Notes: generated from the sequence alone by a model not told the origin. A DNA stretch of 48,325 nt from Rhodocyclaceae bacterium (GCA_020248405.1 JADCHQ010000030.1:1-48325); one strand, 5' to 3'. Positions 12,236 through 23,464 are shown, numbered from the stretch's first letter. Made by a program: numbers and translations.

Positions 12236-13177
12236 ATGAGCCAACCCAGGGACAGCGTAGTGGCCGACACCTATGTCAGCGATCGGCTCGTGAAGCGGCA
12301 TTCACGCAATGTGAAAGAGCGCATCATCGAGAGCGTTCTGTTCCTTTGTGCGTTGTTTTCGGTCTTCGTTACGATCGGAATCGTTTGGGTCCTCGTCACC
12401 GAATCGATCCATTTCTTCGAACACGTGTCATTGTGGGATTTCCTCACCGACACCCAGTGGACGCCGCTTTTTGACGATGCCCACTACGGCATCATGGTGC
12501 TGCTGTCGGGCACGCTGGTGAGTTCCCTGGTGGCTTTGGCCGTGGCCATTCCGCTTGGCACCATCATCGCCATATATCTGTCCGAGTTTGCCCCGTTTTC
12601 CGTTCGCGAGGTGGCCAAGCCTTTCCTTGAGCTGCTGGGCGGCGTACCCACGGTGGTATACGGCTACTTCGCGCTGCTCTACGTCACCCCGGCCTTGCAG
12701 TTCTTCATGCCTGAATTGCCCGGCTTCAATCTTTTGTCCGCTGGGCTGGTAATGGGCGTGATGATCATTCCCTACGTCAGTTCCGTGAGTGAAGACGCCA
12801 TGCGCTCGGTGCCCATGAGCATGCGGGAGGGGTCCTACGCCATGGGCGCCACGCGGTTCCAGACCGCGATTCGCGTGGTCACCCCGGCGGCGCTGTCGGG
12901 TATCGCTGCGGCTTACATCCTGGGCATATCGCGTGCCGTGGGTGAAACCATGATCCTTGCGGTGGCTGCTGGCATGCAGCCCAACCTCACCTGGAATCCT
13001 CTCGAACCTGCCGCCACCATCACGGCGTTCATAGTGCAGGTGGCGCTTGGTGATCTGCCCCACGGCTCGGTCGGTTACCAGACCATTTTCGCAGCCGGCC
13101 TTACGTTGATGATCATCACGTTGATGTTCAACATCCTTGGGCATGTGCTCAAGCGCCGTTTCCGGCAGGCGTACTGA
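12236..13177 (+). CDS. pstC: phosphate ABC transporter permease PstC
   Basis: PstC is one of the two inner-membrane permease subunits of the PstSCAB importer. The 313-aa protein has about six transmembrane helices and a binding-protein-dependent permease domain over roughly residues 90-300. The cytoplasmic EAA-type loop contacting PstB is visible as EGSYAMGATRFQTAIRVV. The first ~30 residues are charged and cytoplasmic. The ATG at 12236 is preferred; longer in-frame extensions begin inside the intergenic hairpin region. pstA starts one base after the stop codon. Confidence 0.94.
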   Translation: MSQPRDSVVADTYVSDRLVKRHSRNVKERIIESVLFLCALFSVFVTIGIVWVLVTESIHFFEHVSLWDFLTDTQWTPLFDDAHYGIMVLLSGTLVSSLVALAVAIPLGTIIAIYLSEFAPFSVREVAKPFLELLGGVPTVVYGYFALLYVTPALQFFMPELPGFNLLSAGLVMGVMIIPYVSSVSEDAMRSVPMSMREGSYAMGATRFQTAIRVVTPAALSGIAAAYILGISRAVGETMILAVAAGMQPNLTWNPLEPAATITAFIVQVALGDLPHGSVGYQTIFAAGLTLMIITLMFNILGHVLKRRFRQAY

Positions 13178-13178
13178 C

Positions 13179-14102
13179 ATGCTCAAGCAAGACCTTCAGG
13201 AAATTCGCGACCTCATCCAGCGCCACAAGCGCTGGGATTTGTTCTTCGCCACGGTCGGTGTGCTGGCGTTGATGGTAGGGGTGCTTACTTTCATGGTGCT
13301 CTTCCTGGGCATGGTGATGGACGGCCTGCCCCGCATCCGTCTGGAGTTTTTCACGAATTTTCCCTCCCGGCGCGCAGAGCACGCCGGCATCCTGTCTGCT
13401 TGGGTCGGCACCACCCTGGTCATGCTGGTGACTGCCGTGGCGGCCATCCCCGTGGGCGTGGCGGCGGCTGTGTACCTGGAAGAGTACGCGCCGCGGAACT
13501 GGATTACGGATGTGATCGAAATCAACATCACGAACCTTGCGGGCGTGCCTTCCATTGTGTACGGCTTGCTGGCCCTCGGGCTGTTCGTCTACACCTTCGG
13601 ATTCGGGCAGAGCATTCTGTCGGCCGGATTGACGCTCGCCCTGCTCATCCTGCCTGTGGTGGTGGTGGCCACGCGCGAATCAATCCGCGCCATTCCCGGG
13701 GCGATCCGCGAGGGTGCATATGCCCTGGGTGCTACCAAGTGGCAGACCACGGCTGACCACATCCTCCCGTATTCGGCGCCGGGCATCATGACCGGGATCA
13801 TCATCGGCATGGCCCGTGCCATCGGCGAGACTGCGCCGGTGATCACCATAGGGGCGCTAACCTTCATCGCGTTCTTGCCGCCGGCTCCCGTCAAAGCCGA
13901 GGCGCCATTTCTGAGCTTCGAGTGGCTGTTCTCGGGTTTCACCGTCATGCCGATCCAGATGTTCAACTGGACGTCACGGCCGGAGGCGGCGTTTCACAAT
14001 AACGCAGCCGCTGCCGGGCTCGTGCTGGTGGTGATGACACTTTCCATGAACGCGCTGGCGATCTGGATTCGGTACCGCCTGCGCAAAAACATCAAGTGGT
14101 GA
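13179..14102 (+). CDS. pstA: phosphate ABC transporter permease PstA
   Basis: PstA is the second membrane permease subunit. The 307-aa product has about six transmembrane helices and the permease EAA loop [19 protein letters not shown]. The segment [15 protein letters not shown] is typical of PstA proteins. The ATG at 13179 follows the pstC stop by one base, so the two should be coupled and made in equal amounts. pstB begins 10 nt after the stop. Confidence 0.95.
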   Translation: MLKQDLQEIRDLIQRHKRWDLFFATVGVLALMVGVLTFMVLFLGMVMDGLPRIRLEFFTNFPSRRAEHAGILSAWVGTTLVMLVTAVAAIPVGVAAAVYLEEYAPRNWITDVIEINITNLAGVPSIVYGLLALGLFVYTFGFGQSILSAGLTLALLILPVVVVATRESIRAIPGAIREGAYALGATKWQTTADHILPYSAPGIMTGIIIGMARAIGETAPVITIGALTFIAFLPPAPVKAEAPFLSFEWLFSGFTVMPIQMFNWTSRPEAAFHNNAAAAGLVLVVMTLSMNALAIWIRYRLRKNIKW

Positions 14103-14112
14103 TCCGCCTCCC

Positions 14113-14913
14113 ATGTCAAAAGTTACCGAAGGCAGTGCCACTCAGGCCGACCTTAAACCCAAGGCCGAAGCAAAAAACCTGAATTTCCACTACGGGGAGT
14201 TTCACGCCCTGAAGGGCATCAACATGCCCATCTACGAGCGAAAAGTTACCGCGCTCATTGGCCCGTCAGGCTGCGGCAAATCTACCTACCTGCGGTGTTT
14301 TAACCGCATGCACGATCTCTACCCTGGAAATCGCTATGCGGGCGAGATCAATCTGTTTCCGGACAATACCAATCTGCTCGCCCCCCAGGTTGACCCCATC
14401 GAAGTGCGCATGCGCATCAGCATGGTTTTCCAGAAGCCCAATCCGTTCCCCAAGTCGATTTTCGAAAACGTAGCCTACGGCTTGCGGGTGCGTGGCGTTC
14501 GGTCTCTGAAGGTTCTGGATGAGAAGGTGGAGCAGGCGCTGCGTGGCGCCGCGCTGTGGGACGAAGTAAAAGACCGGCTCAAGGATCTCGCTTTCAACCT
14601 GTCGGGCGGCCAGCAGCAGCGGCTTTGCATCGCCCGCGCTCTGGCGACCGAACCCGAGATCTTGCTGTTCGATGAACCCACGTCGGCGCTGGACCCCATT
14701 GCCACTGCCAGTATCGAAGAGCTCATTGCCGACCTCAAGGACAAGGTCACCATCCTCATCGTGACCCACAACATGCAGCAGGCGGCACGGGTGTCGGATT
14801 TCACCGCCTACATGTACTTGGGCGAGATGATCGAGTTCGACGCCACCGACACCATTTTTCTCAAGCCCAAGAACAAGGCCACCGAGGACTACATCACTGG
14901 CCGGTTCGGCTGA
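14113..14913 (+). CDS. pstB: phosphate ABC transporter ATP-binding protein PstB
   Basis: PstB hydrolyses ATP to power phosphate uptake. The 266-aa protein has Walker A GPSGCGKS (50-57), a Q-loop in [11 protein letters not shown], the ABC signature [15 protein letters not shown], Walker [14 protein letters not shown] and the switch His in [12 protein letters not shown]. The insertion [10 protein letters not shown] is characteristic of PstB. It ends the pst operon in this window; the usual downstream phoU is not present here, so the signalling partner must be elsewhere if it exists. A GC-rich hairpin follows the stop codon. Confidence 0.97.
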   Translation: MSKVTEGSATQADLKPKAEAKNLNFHYGEFHALKGINMPIYERKVTALIGPSGCGKSTYLRCFNRMHDLYPGNRYAGEINLFPDNTNLLAPQVDPIEVRMRISMVFQKPNPFPKSIFENVAYGLRVRGVRSLKVLDEKVEQALRGAALWDEVKDRLKDLAFNLSGGQQQRLCIARALATEPEILLFDEPTSALDPIATASIEELIADLKDKVTILIVTHNMQQAARVSDFTAYMYLGEMIEFDATDTIFLKPKNKATEDYITGRFG

Positions 14914-14917
14914 GCTC

Positions 14918-14933
14918 CGCGCTGGCCAGCGCG
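14918..14933 (+). terminator. weak terminator-like hairpin after pstB
   Basis: CGCGCT (14918-14923), loop GGCC, AGCGCG (14928-14933) begins 4 nt after the pstB stop. No T-run follows, so at most it is a Rho-assisted or mRNA-stabilising stem. A new promoter for tpiA lies downstream, consistent with the operon ending here. Confidence 0.35.
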
Positions 14934-15074
14934 CCCCATAGTACCCTCGAAGTCCCGGCCGGTCGAAAGTGAGCGGGTGCTCACAGCCTCTTAATCGAAG
15001 ACTCTCGCTGCACGCTCTTGGGGTTTGCAGTCGCCTGTGCATACCCCGTTGCTGTATTGCGCAGCGCAGCGCCG

Positions 15075-15104
15075 TTGACCCCTCTCGACCGCAACGAGTA
15101 AACT
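15075..15104 (+). promoter_or_regulatory. candidate sigma-70 promoter for tpiA-secG
   Basis: TTGACC at 15075-15080 and TAAACT at 15099-15104 are separated by 18 nt. The predicted start site falls about 20-25 nt before the tpiA ATG at 15134. Found in the 220-bp gap after pstB; no other gene is apparent in that gap. Confidence 0.5.
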
Positions 15105-15133
15105 CCAAAGGCTTTTGGGTAAGGGTTTTCTCC

Positions 15134-15889
15134 ATGCGACGCAAGTTGGTGGCTGGCAACTGGAAAATGCACGGCAGCCGCCGGTCCAACGAAGACCTGT
15201 TGGGGGCGGTGCGGGAGGGTGTGCGGTCGCAGCATGCTGAGTGTGCGGTGCTTGTGCCAGCGCCATTTCTGGCCCAGGCTGAATCATTATTGTCGGGGTC
15301 CGTTGTAGCCTGGGGTGCACAGAACCTGAGCGAGCACGATGCCGGCGCCTTCACCGGCGAGGTTTCGGCTGCTATGTTGGCGGAGTTCGGTGCGCGTTAT
15401 GTGATTGTCGGGCATTCCGAACGCCGGGCGCTTTTTGCCGAGTCCAGCAAGACGGTGGCTCTCAAGGCGCAGGCAGCTTGGCGCGGCGGTCTGGTTCCGG
15501 TGGTGTGCGTCGGCGAACAACTTGATGAGCGTGAGTCAGGTATTACCGAACGTGTTGTAGAAGCTCAGCTGGAGGCTGTTTTGGCTACAGCCGGGCTGGG
15601 GGAGCAGGAGTTGGTGCTGGCCTATGAGCCGGTCTGGGCCATTGGAACCGGGCGCACTGCAACGCCCGAGCAAGCCCAGGAGGTTCACGCGTTCATCCGT
15701 GCCCTGATGGCGCGCCGGCTAGGGAGTAGAGCCGCCGAGTGGAGAATCCTCTACGGTGGCAGTGTCAAGGCTGGAAACGCGCGAGCGCTGTTTTCCATGC
15801 CAGACGTGGACGGAGGACTGGTGGGCGGGGCATCGCTCCAGGCCGGTGAATTTTTGGAGATCGTGCGCGCCGCATCGGTGGCCGCTTGA
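15134..15889 (+). CDS. tpiA: triosephosphate isomerase
   Basis: TpiA interconverts dihydroxyacetone phosphate and glyceraldehyde-3-phosphate in glycolysis and gluconeogenesis. The 251-aa TIM barrel has all catalytic residues: Lys11 in NWKMHG, His94 in VGHSERR and Glu165 in AYEPVWAIGTG. The phosphate-binding YGGSVKAGNA loop is near the C-terminus. The ATG at 15134 gives the canonical MRRKLVAGNWKM start; upstream in-frame codons are not conserved. secG starts 7 nt after the stop, the common tpiA-secG pairing. Confidence 0.97.
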   Translation: MRRKLVAGNWKMHGSRRSNEDLLGAVREGVRSQHAECAVLVPAPFLAQAESLLSGSVVAWGAQNLSEHDAGAFTGEVSAAMLAEFGARYVIVGHSERRALFAESSKTVALKAQAAWRGGLVPVVCVGEQLDERESGITERVVEAQLEAVLATAGLGEQELVLAYEPVWAIGTGRTATPEQAQEVHAFIRALMARRLGSRAAEWRILYGGSVKAGNARALFSMPDVDGGLVGGASLQAGEFLEIVRAASVAA

Positions 15890-15896
15890 GAGAGAC

Positions 15897-16226
15897 ATGC
15901 AGACCTTAATGCTGATTTTTCATGTGCTGGTGGCCGCGGTCATCATCGGGCTGGTCCTGCTGCAGCATGGCAAGGGAGCGGACATGGGTGCCGCCTTTGG
16001 CAGTGGATCGGCTGGAAGCCTGTTTGGCGCCAGCGGGTCCGCTAACTTCCTCAGCCGTACCACCGCAGTCCTGACCGCGGTCTTTTTCGCCACCAGCCTG
16101 ACGCTGACCTACCTTTCCGCCCATCGAACCGAGCGGCGAAGCGCCATCCTGGGGCAACCCGTCACGCAAGAAGTGGTTCCGCCCGCCCCCGCGGACGGTT
16201 CCAAAGCTGGAGAAGTGCCAAAGTAG
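15897..16226 (+). CDS. secG: protein-export membrane protein SecG
   Basis: SecG is the small accessory subunit of the SecYEG translocon. The 109-aa protein has two transmembrane helices (about 3-22 and 55-75). Between them lies the conserved loop QHGKGADMGAAFGSGSAGSLFG. The C-terminal tail is hydrophilic and Pro-rich, as often seen in betaproteobacterial SecG. The ATG at 15897 follows GAGAGA. It lies between tpiA and a leucine tRNA gene, the same arrangement as in many related genomes. Confidence 0.95.
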   Translation: MQTLMLIFHVLVAAVIIGLVLLQHGKGADMGAAFGSGSAGSLFGASGSANFLSRTTAVLTAVFFATSLTLTYLSAHRTERRSAILGQPVTQEVVPPAPADGSKAGEVPK

Positions 16227-16275
16227 ATTCGGGTGTGACACGGTGGCGTGCAGTTCCCGGCACGTCTTCGGCAGG

Positions 16276-16360
16276 GCCGATGTGGTGAAATTGGTAGACA
16301 CGCTGTCTTGAGGGGGCAGTGGCGAAAGCCGTGGGAGTTCGAGTCTCCCCATCGGCACCA
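16276..16360 (+). tRNA. tRNA-Leu (anticodon GAG)
   Basis: The 85-nt sequence folds as a class II tRNA. The acceptor arm is GCCGATG paired with CATCGGC, then discriminator A and an encoded CCA end (16358-16360). The D-loop contains TTGGTAGACAC. The anticodon stem CTGTC/GGCAG encloses loop TTGAGGG, giving anticodon GAG. The long variable arm TGGCGAAAGCCGTG is typical of leucine tRNAs, and the T-arm contains GTTCGAGTC. It sits between secG and nuoA and may be processed from a shared transcript. Confidence 0.97.
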
Positions 16361-16472
16361 GGGAAACGCTAGGGCGGCATCGCGGTGCGGCGACCGTGGA
16401 GAAGAGTGTGTATTAAGAACTCACGCCAGGTTGCCGATGTAGCCCTGACAGGAAAGTTGCGGCACATTCGCG

Positions 16473-16841
16473 ATGCTTGAAAATTACTTCCCGATTCTGC
16501 TGTTCATCCTCATCGGCCTGCTGGTGGGCGCGGTGCCCATCGCCTTGGGGGGGGGCATCACCCGCTTGCTAGGGCATCACCGGCCAGATGCCGAAAAACT
16601 CTCTCCCTACGAGTGCGGGTTCGAGGCTTTCGAAGATGCGCGCATGAAGTTCGACGTGCGCTATTACCTCGTGGCCATCCTGTTCATTCTCTTCGACCTC
16701 GAGATCGCGTTCCTCTTCCCTTGGGCCGTGGTGTTGCGTGACATCGGTGATTTCGGTTTCATGGCCATGGTGGTATTCCTGGCGATTCTCGTGGTGGGCT
16801 TCGTGTACGAATGGAAGAAGGGGGCGCTCGACTGGGAGTGA
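16473..16841 (+). CDS. nuoA: NADH-quinone oxidoreductase subunit A
   Basis: NuoA is a small membrane subunit at the junction between the hydrophilic and membrane arms of complex I. The 122-aa protein has three transmembrane helices. The conserved loop [10 protein letters not shown] carries the Cys that undergoes the active/deactive-type exposure in the mitochondrial homologue ND3, and [21 protein letters not shown] follows. It is the first gene of the complete nuoA-N operon. The ATG at 16473 has only a distant AGGAAAG upstream, so its ribosome binding site is weak. The preceding 112 nt after the tRNA show no clear promoter. Confidence 0.96.
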   Translation: MLENYFPILLFILIGLLVGAVPIALGGGITRLLGHHRPDAEKLSPYECGFEAFEDARMKFDVRYYLVAILFILFDLEIAFLFPWAVVLRDIGDFGFMAMVVFLAILVVGFVYEWKKGALDWE

Positions 16842-16909
16842 GCGAAACGCCAGGCCCGGTTCTCCGGTCCAACCGCGTGTCCGATCCGCGCTCCGCAAGG
16901 GTATAGACC

Positions 16910-17386
16910 ATGGGTATCGAAGGCGAACTGCAAAAGGGCTTCGTCACCGCGAGGCTGGACGATCTCATCAACTGGACGCGCACCGGCTCGCTTTGGCCCA
17001 TGACCTTCGGGTTGGCCTGCTGTGCCGTGGAGATGATGCATGCGGGAGCGTCCCGCTACGACCTCGATCGTTTTGGCATCGTCTTTCGGCCCAGCCCGCG
17101 CCAGTCTGACGTGATGCTGGTGGCGGGCACCCTCTGCAACAAGATGGCCCCCGCGCTGCGCAAGGTCTACGACCAGATGGCAGAGCCGCGTTGGGTAATC
17201 TCCATGGGTTCGTGCGCCAACGGCGGGGGTTACTACCACTACTCCTACTCGGTGGTGCGTGGCTGTGACCGCATCGTGCCGGTGGATGTGTACGTTCCGG
17301 GCTGCCCGCCCACCGCCGAGGCGCTGCTCTACGGGATCATCCAGTTGCAAAACAAGATTCGCCGCAACAACACCATCGCGCGCTGA
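16910..17386 (+). CDS. nuoB: NADH-quinone oxidoreductase subunit B
   Basis: NuoB holds iron-sulfur cluster N2, the last electron carrier before quinone. The 158-aa subunit has the tandem cysteines C37-C38 in [11 protein letters not shown]102 in GSCANGGG and C132 in VPGCPP as cluster ligands. Its length is normal for the short proteobacterial form. It starts 68 nt after nuoA, the largest gap among the early nuo genes, and is followed closely by nuoC. Confidence 0.97.
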   Translation: MGIEGELQKGFVTARLDDLINWTRTGSLWPMTFGLACCAVEMMHAGASRYDLDRFGIVFRPSPRQSDVMLVAGTLCNKMAPALRKVYDQMAEPRWVISMGSCANGGGYYHYSYSVVRGCDRIVPVDVYVPGCPPTAEALLYGIIQLQNKIRRNNTIAR

Positions 17387-17402
17387 AGCGGCCTTGACCC
17401 AG

Positions 17403-17990
17403 ATGTCCGAACACGTTCTCCCCGCCGCGGCGCGCCTTCTCGGCGATGCCGTGCTGCGAAGCGAGGCTGTCCGCGGCGAGCTGACCCTCGTCATCCGTGC
17501 CGAGGCATGGCTTGAATCGGCAGCCCTGCTGCGCGATCACGCCGAACTGCGGTTCGAGCAGCTCATCGACTTGTGCGGGGTGGATTACGGCAATCACGCT
17601 GGCGCCCACGAAGGTCCGCGCTTCGCGGTGGTTGCGCACCTGCTGTCCGTAAGCCGCAACGAACGGCTGCGGGTGCGCGTGTTCTCGGAAGATCCCGACT
17701 ATCCGTTGGTGGATTCGGTGGTTGACATATGGGCCTCGGCCAACTGGTTCGAGCGCGAGGCCTTCGACATGGTCGGCATCGTCTTCAGGGGTCACCCAGA
17801 CCTGCGCCGCTTGCTTACCGATTACGGCTTCATCGGGCATCCGCTGCGCAAGGATTTCCCCGTCTCCGGGCATGTGGAGATGCGCTACGACCCGGAGCAG
17901 CAGCGCGTCATTTACCAGCCGGTCACCATCGAGCCGCGCGAAATCGTGCCTCGGGTGGTGCGCGAACCCCACTACGGCGACGTGGAGTAG
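17403..17990 (+). CDS. nuoC: NADH-quinone oxidoreductase subunit C
   Basis: NuoC (30-kDa subunit) is part of the connecting fragment of complex I. The 195-aa protein shows the family signature [20 protein letters not shown] followed by the [15 protein letters not shown] region. It is a separate gene, not fused to nuoD as in E. coli. An in-frame TTG at 17394 is an alternative start; the ATG at 17403 is used here. It is 3 nt from nuoD. Confidence 0.96.
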   Translation: MSEHVLPAAARLLGDAVLRSEAVRGELTLVIRAEAWLESAALLRDHAELRFEQLIDLCGVDYGNHAGAHEGPRFAVVAHLLSVSRNERLRVRVFSEDPDYPLVDSVVDIWASANWFEREAFDMVGIVFRGHPDLRRLLTDYGFIGHPLRKDFPVSGHVEMRYDPEQQRVIYQPVTIEPREIVPRVVREPHYGDVE

Positions 17991-17993
17991 AGC

Positions 17994-19247
17994 ATGGCCG
18001 AGATCCGTAACTTCACCATGAACTTCGGCCCGCAGCACCCAGCGGCCCACGGCGTATTGCGGCTGGTGCTGGAGCTGGACGGCGAGGTGATCGAGCGGGC
18101 CGACCCGCACATCGGACTGCTGCACCGGGGCACGGAGAAGCTTGCCGAGCAACGGACCTTCATCCAGAGCGTGCCCTACATGGATCGGCTCGACTACGTG
18201 TCCATGATGTGTAACGAGCACGCCTACGTGATGGCCATTGAAAAGCTGCTGGGCATAGAGGTGCCGCCCCGCGCCCGCTACATCCGGGTGATGTTCGACG
18301 AGATCACCAGGGTTCTCAACCACCTGCTGTGGCTCGGCGCCCACGGGCTGGACATCGGCGCCATGACGGTGTTCCTGTATTGCTTTCGCGAGCGTGAAGA
18401 CCTGATGGACTGCTACGAAGCGGTCTCGGGCGCGCGCATGCACGCCGCCTACTACAGGCCGGGTGGCGTGTATCGCGATCTGCCCGATCGTATGCCCCAG
18501 TACCAGGAGTCGCGCCTGCGCTCCGCCCAGGACGTGAAGACGCTCAATGAAACCCGTCAGGGCTCGCTGCTGGATTTCATTCAAGCCTTCACCGAGCGCT
18601 TCCCCGGCCTGGTGGACGAGTACGAAACGCTGCTCACCGACAACCGTATCTGGAAGCAGCGCACCGTGGGCATTGGCGTGGTCTCTCCCGAGCGCGCCCT
18701 GCAACTGGGCTTCACGGGCCCCATGTTGCGCGGTTCGGGGTTTGCGTGGGACCTGCGCAAGAAGCAGCCCTACGAGGTATACGGCCAGGTGGACTTCGAT
18801 ATTCCGGTGGGCGTCAACGGCGACTGCTACGACCGCTACCTGGTGCGCATCGAGGAAATGCGCCAGTCGAACCGCATCATTCGTCAGTGCGTGGACTGGC
18901 TGCGCGCCAATCCCGGTCCGGTGATCGCCGACGACCACAAGGTGGCGCCGCCATCGCGGGTGGCCATGAAGTCCAACATGGAAGAACTCATCCACCACTT
19001 CAAGCTGTTCACCGAGGGGTTGCACGTCCCCGAGGGCGAGTGCTATTGCGCGGTGGAGGCGCCCAAGGGCGAATTCGGCATCTACCTGGTCTCAGACGGC
19101 GCCAACAAGCCCTACCGCCTCAAGATCCGCGCGCCGGGATTCCCCCATCTGGCGGCCATGGACGAAATGGCGCGTGGCCACATGATCGCCGATGCCGTGG
19201 CCATCATCGGCACCATGGACGTTGTGTTCGGGGAGATCGACCGCTGA
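17994..19247 (+). CDS. nuoD: NADH-quinone oxidoreductase subunit D
   Basis: NuoD (49-kDa subunit) forms the quinone-binding pocket with NuoB next to cluster N2. The 417-aa protein begins with the typical [18 protein letters not shown], which contains the quinone-head-group His. It continues through the HRGTEKL segment and ends with the conserved [12 protein letters not shown]. No cofactor cysteines are expected. Its TGA overlaps the nuoE ATG by one base. Confidence 0.98.
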   Translation: MAEIRNFTMNFGPQHPAAHGVLRLVLELDGEVIERADPHIGLLHRGTEKLAEQRTFIQSVPYMDRLDYVSMMCNEHAYVMAIEKLLGIEVPPRARYIRVMFDEITRVLNHLLWLGAHGLDIGAMTVFLYCFREREDLMDCYEAVSGARMHAAYYRPGGVYRDLPDRMPQYQESRLRSAQDVKTLNETRQGSLLDFIQAFTERFPGLVDEYETLLTDNRIWKQRTVGIGVVSPERALQLGFTGPMLRGSGFAWDLRKKQPYEVYGQVDFDIPVGVNGDCYDRYLVRIEEMRQSNRIIRQCVDWLRANPGPVIADDHKVAPPSRVAMKSNMEELIHHFKLFTEGLHVPEGECYCAVEAPKGEFGIYLVSDGANKPYRLKIRAPGFPHLAAMDEMARGHMIADAVAIIGTMDVVFGEIDR

Positions 19248-19723
19248 TGTTGTCCGAAGACGCCCGCCGCCGCATCGACCGCGAGCTCGGCAAGTATCCC
19301 GCCGACCAGCGCCAGTCTGCCGTCATGTCGGCCCTGACCATCGTCCAGGACGAACACGGCCACCTCAGCAGCGCGCTGATGGATGCGGTGGCCGGCTACC
19401 TGGGCATGGCGCCCGTGGCCGTGTACGAGGTGGCCACGTTCTACAACATGTACGATCTGCGGCCGGCGGGGCGGCACAAGTTGTGTCTGTGCACCAACCT
19501 GCCCTGCGCCCTGTCCGGCGCCCTGGAGGCAGCCGAGCACCTCAAGGCAAGACTGGGCCTCGGCTGGGGTGAGACCACTGCCGACGGCCGCTTCTCCCTG
19601 AAGGAGGGCGAGTGCCTCGGCGCCTGCGGGGATGCGCCGGTGCTGCTGCACAACAACAAGCGCATGCTGGCCGGCATGACCCCGGGGCGTATCGACGCCT
19701 TGCTCGAGGAGCTCTCCAAGTGA
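19247..19723 (+). CDS. nuoE: NADH-quinone oxidoreductase subunit E
   Basis: NuoE (24-kDa subunit) carries the [2Fe-2S] cluster N1a in the NADH dehydrogenase module. The 158-aa protein has a thioredoxin-like fold with ligand pairs CTNLPC (C-x4-C) and CLGAC (C-x3-C). The ATG at 19247 overlaps the nuoD stop (TGATG), and the nuoE stop overlaps the nuoF ATG in the same way, so D-E-F should be coupled in translation. Confidence 0.97.
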   Translation: MLSEDARRRIDRELGKYPADQRQSAVMSALTIVQDEHGHLSSALMDAVAGYLGMAPVAVYEVATFYNMYDLRPAGRHKLCLCTNLPCALSGALEAAEHLKARLGLGWGETTADGRFSLKEGECLGACGDAPVLLHNNKRMLAGMTPGRIDALLEELSK

Positions 19724-21051
19724 TGCCCACCTCCCGCCCGCCCTTTGCGGCGGATGCCTACGGCCCCGACGCCATCATCCTCAAGGGCCTGGACGGCACC
19801 AACTGGCGGCTCAAGGATTACGAATCCCGCGGCGGCTACCAGGCCCTGCGGCGCATCCTCACCGAGAAGATCACGCCCGCCGCCGTGATCGACGAGCTCA
19901 AGAAGGGCGTGCTGCGTGGCCGAGGCGGGGCGGGTTTCCCCACCGGCCTCAAGTGGAGCTTCATGCCCAAGAACTACACCGGCCAGCGCTACCTGGTGTG
20001 TAATTCCGACGAGGGCGAGCCCGGTACCTTCAAAGACCGGGACATCCTGCGCTACAACCCCCATATCGTCATCGAAGGCATGGCCATCGGCGCTTACGCC
20101 ATGGGCATTTCCGTGGGCTACAACTATATCCACGGCGAGATCTGGGAATGCTACGAGCGCTTCGAGGAAGCCCTCGATGAGGCCCGCACGGCCGGCTACC
20201 TGGGCTCGAACATCCTCGGCAGCGGTTTCGACTTCCAGCTGCATGCCCACCACGGCTGGGGCGCCTACATCTGTGGCGAGGAGACCGCGCTGCTCGAATC
20301 CCTCGAGGGCAAGAAAGGGCAACCGCGCTTCAAGCCTCCCTTCCCGGCGAGCTTCGGCCTGTACGGCAAGCCTACCACCATCAACAACACCGAAACCTTT
20401 GCCGCCGTTCCCTGGATCATCAACCACGGCGGCGACGCCTACCTGGCATTGGGCAAGCCCAACAACGGTGGCACCAAGATTTTCTCCGTGTCCGGCGACG
20501 TGGAGCGGCCCGGCAACTACGAGGTGCGCATGGGCACGCCCTTCGCCACGCTGCTCGAGATGGCCGGCGGCATGCGCGGCGGGCGCCAGCTCAAGGCGGT
20601 CATTCCCGGAGGCTCCTCCATGCCCGTGCTCCCCGCCCAGGTCATGATGGCCACCGACATGGATTACGACTCCATCGCCAAGGCGGGGTCGATGCTCGGC
20701 TCGGGCGCGGTGATCGTCATGGATGAAACCCGCTGCATGGTGCGCTGCCTGGAGCGGCTTTCCTATTTCTACTATGAAGAATCCTGCGGCCAGTGCACGC
20801 CCTGCCGGGAGGGCACAGGATGGCTCTACCGCATGGTCCATCGCATCGAGCACGGCCAGGGCCGCCCGGAAGACCTCGATCTGCTCAACGCCGTGGCAGA
20901 CAACATCCAGGGCCGCACCATCTGCGCGCTGGGCGACGCTGCCGCCATGCCGGTGCGTGCCTTCATCAAGCACTTCCGCGACGAGTTCCAATACCACATC
21001 GACCACCGCCGCTGCCAGGTGAACGGCGCGCCGCTGGCCGAGGCGGCGTGA
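19723..21051 (+). CDS. nuoF: NADH-quinone oxidoreductase subunit F (NADH- and FMN-binding)
   Basis: NuoF oxidises NADH through FMN and passes electrons to cluster N3. The 442-aa subunit has the NADH/FMN loop [13 protein letters not shown] near residue 66, the FMN-contacting [13 protein letters not shown], and the N3 ligand motif [15 protein letters not shown]. The fourth Cys lies in [11 protein letters not shown]. The ATG at 19723 overlaps the nuoE stop codon. nuoG begins right at its end. Confidence 0.98.
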   Translation: MPTSRPPFAADAYGPDAIILKGLDGTNWRLKDYESRGGYQALRRILTEKITPAAVIDELKKGVLRGRGGAGFPTGLKWSFMPKNYTGQRYLVCNSDEGEPGTFKDRDILRYNPHIVIEGMAIGAYAMGISVGYNYIHGEIWECYERFEEALDEARTAGYLGSNILGSGFDFQLHAHHGWGAYICGEETALLESLEGKKGQPRFKPPFPASFGLYGKPTTINNTETFAAVPWIINHGGDAYLALGKPNNGGTKIFSVSGDVERPGNYEVRMGTPFATLLEMAGGMRGGRQLKAVIPGGSSMPVLPAQVMMATDMDYDSIAKAGSMLGSGAVIVMDETRCMVRCLERLSYFYYEESCGQCTPCREGTGWLYRMVHRIEHGQGRPEDLDLLNAVADNIQGRTICALGDAAAMPVRAFIKHFRDEFQYHIDHRRCQVNGAPLAEAA

Positions 21052-21062
21052 GCGCGGTAGCC

Positions 21063-23456
21063 ATGGTGGACACCAAGATGATCAACCTCGAAGTGGACGG
21101 TCAACCCGTGGCCGTGCCCGAGGGCTCCATGGTCATGGCTGCCACCCGCGCCCTCGGCGTGTACGTGCCGCATTTCTGCTGGCATCGCAAGCTCTCCATC
21201 GCCGCCAACTGCCGCATGTGCCTGGTACAGGTGGAAAAAGCGCCCAAGCCGCTGCCGGCCTGCGCCACCCCCGCCACGGAGGGCATGAAGGTCTGGACCC
21301 GCTCCGACCAGGCCGTGAAGGCGCAGAAGGGAGTGATGGAGTTCCTGCTCATCAACCATCCTCTGGATTGCCCCATCTGCGACCAGGGCGGCGAATGCCA
21401 ATTGCAGGACCTCGCCGTGGGCTACGGCGGCTCGGCCTCCCGCTACCGGGAAGTCAAGCGCGTGGTGCCCAGCAAGGACATCGGTCCGCTGGTGGCGGCC
21501 GAGGAGATGTCGCGCTGCATCCACTGCACGCGCTGCGTGCGCTTCGGCCAGGAAATCGCGGGCGTCATGGAACTGGGCATGGCCGGACGCGGCGAGCACT
21601 CCGAGATTCTCGCCTTCGTGGGCCGCGGCGTCGATTCCGAACTGTCGGGCAACATGGTGGATCTGTGCCCCGTGGGCGCGCTCACCTCCCGGCCGTTCCG
21701 ATACTCCGCCCGCACCTGGGAACTGGCCCGCCGCCGCAGCGTAAGCCCGCACTGCGGCCTGGGCGCCAACCTGGTGGTGCAGGTCAAGGGCAACCGTGTC
21801 ATGCGTGTGCTTCCGGCAGACAACGAGGCGGTGAACGAGTGCTGGTTGTCGGACAAGGACCGCTATTCCTATGAGGCGCTGAACGGCACCGACCGCTTGA
21901 CCCGCCCGCTGGTGCGCCGCGACGGCGCCTGGGTCGAAACCGACTGGCAGAGCGCGCTGGAGGCGGTGGTGCAGGGCCTTGGCGCCATGCGCGCCGAAGG
22001 TTCCGCCGCCCGCATCGGCATTCTCGCGAGCCCCCATTCCACGCTGGAAGAACTGCACCTTGCGGCGCGCCTGGCCGCCGGCCTTGGCACGCCGCACGTA
22101 GACTTCCGCCTGCGGCGCACCGATGCCGCCCTGGACGGCGGGCGTCGCGGCGCACCCTGGCTGGGCATGCCAGTGGCCGCGCTCAACCACCTGAAGGGCG
22201 TGCTGGTGGTGGGCTCCAACCTGCGCAAGGACCACCCGCTGCTTGCCCAGCGCCTGCGGCAGGCGGCCAAGGCGGGCGCCCGCGTGAGCCTGCTCACCAG
22301 TTTTGCCGATGATCCGCTCATCGCCGGCGCGGTGGTGGACACCGCCCGGCCCTCGGCCTTGCCGCGCCGGCTTGCCGCGGTGCTCGCGGCGGTGCTGCGC
22401 GTGAAGGGGCTCATGCCCGAACCGGCCGTGGCCACGCTGCTTCACGGGGTTGTCCCCAGCGCGAACGATGAGGCGCTGGCGCGCCGCTTGTGCGACAGCG
22501 CGGGCGATAGCGCCGTCTTCCTCGGCAATGCCGCCCAGCATCATCCCAGCGCCGCCCTGCTCGATGGCCTTGGCCAGGCGCTGGCCCGTGCCCTGGGCGC
22601 CCGCTACGGTTTCCTGGGCGAGGCTGCCAACAGCGTGGGCGGTTACCTGGCTGGCGCTGTGCCTGCGCCGGCCGGCCTCGACGCCGCCGCCATGATGGCC
22701 CAGCCGCGCGAGGCGTATGTGCTGTTGCACGCCGAGCCTGAACTGGACATGGCCGATGGTCACGCCGCACTTGCGGCGCTGCGCGCCGCGCGTTTCGTGG
22801 TGGCGCTGTCGCCCTTCGCCCATCGCGCCACCGAGTACGCCCACGTGATCCTGCCTGTAGCCCCCTTCACCGAGACGGCCGGCACTTTCGTCAATACCGA
22901 GGGCCGCGCGCAGTCCTTCAAGGGCGTGGTGGCGCCACTGGGCGAAACCCGGCCCGCCTGGAAAGTGCTGCGCGTGCTGGGCAATCTCCTGGGCCTTGAA
23001 GGTTTCCAATTCGACTCCGCCGAACAGGTCCGCGACGCGGTGCTGGGCGCGGGCGTCACCGACCTGTCCGCCAGGCTCGATAACACCCTGGCCGCCGGTC
23101 CGGACGGCACGCTGCCCGATGCCCTTGGCGGCCTCGAGCGCGTGGGTGACGTGCCCATACACTTCGCCGACCCGTTGGTGCGCCGTGCGCCGGCCCTGCA
23201 GCACACGGCCGACGGGGCCGTTCCCACCGCCGCCATGCACGCCAGCACGCTTGCCGATCTGGGCCTCGATCCGGGCGCCGCGGTCAAGGTGCGCCAGGGC
23301 GATGCCGCCGCCGTCCTGTATGCCGCCCGTGACGACCGCCTGGCGCCCGGGTGCGTGCGTCTGCCCGCTGGCCATCCCCTCACCGCCACGCTCGGCCCGC
23401 TGGGCGGATCGCTGGAACTGGCCCGCGCTGCCGAGCCGGCCCGCGCCAGCGCCTGA
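21063..23456 (+). CDS. nuoG: NADH-quinone oxidoreductase subunit G
   Basis: NuoG relays electrons through several clusters in the peripheral arm. The 797-aa protein starts with a [2Fe-2S] ferredoxin domain (Cys in HFCWH, NCRMC and PACATP). The N5 site has a His ligand in [15 protein letters not shown], and the N4 motif is [10 protein letters not shown] with a later CP. A molybdopterin-oxidoreductase-like domain follows (about 220-690) that has lost its cofactor role. I do not see the extra N7 cysteine set. A GTG at 21048 overlapping the nuoF stop is an alternative start. Confidence 0.96.
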   Translation: MVDTKMINLEVDGQPVAVPEGSMVMAATRALGVYVPHFCWHRKLSIAANCRMCLVQVEKAPKPLPACATPATEGMKVWTRSDQAVKAQKGVMEFLLINHPLDCPICDQGGECQLQDLAVGYGGSASRYREVKRVVPSKDIGPLVAAEEMSRCIHCTRCVRFGQEIAGVMELGMAGRGEHSEILAFVGRGVDSELSGNMVDLCPVGALTSRPFRYSARTWELARRRSVSPHCGLGANLVVQVKGNRVMRVLPADNEAVNECWLSDKDRYSYEALNGTDRLTRPLVRRDGAWVETDWQSALEAVVQGLGAMRAEGSAARIGILASPHSTLEELHLAARLAAGLGTPHVDFRLRRTDAALDGGRRGAPWLGMPVAALNHLKGVLVVGSNLRKDHPLLAQRLRQAAKAGARVSLLTSFADDPLIAGAVVDTARPSALPRRLAAVLAAVLRVKGLMPEPAVATLLHGVVPSANDEALARRLCDSAGDSAVFLGNAAQHHPSAALLDGLGQALARALGARYGFLGEAANSVGGYLAGAVPAPAGLDAAAMMAQPREAYVLLHAEPELDMADGHAALAALRAARFVVALSPFAHRATEYAHVILPVAPFTETAGTFVNTEGRAQSFKGVVAPLGETRPAWKVLRVLGNLLGLEGFQFDSAEQVRDAVLGAGVTDLSARLDNTLAAGPDGTLPDALGGLERVGDVPIHFADPLVRRAPALQHTADGAVPTAAMHASTLADLGLDPGAAVKVRQGDAAAVLYAARDDRLAPGCVRLPAGHPLTATLGPLGGSLELARAAEPARASA

Positions 23457-23464
23457 GCCCCGCC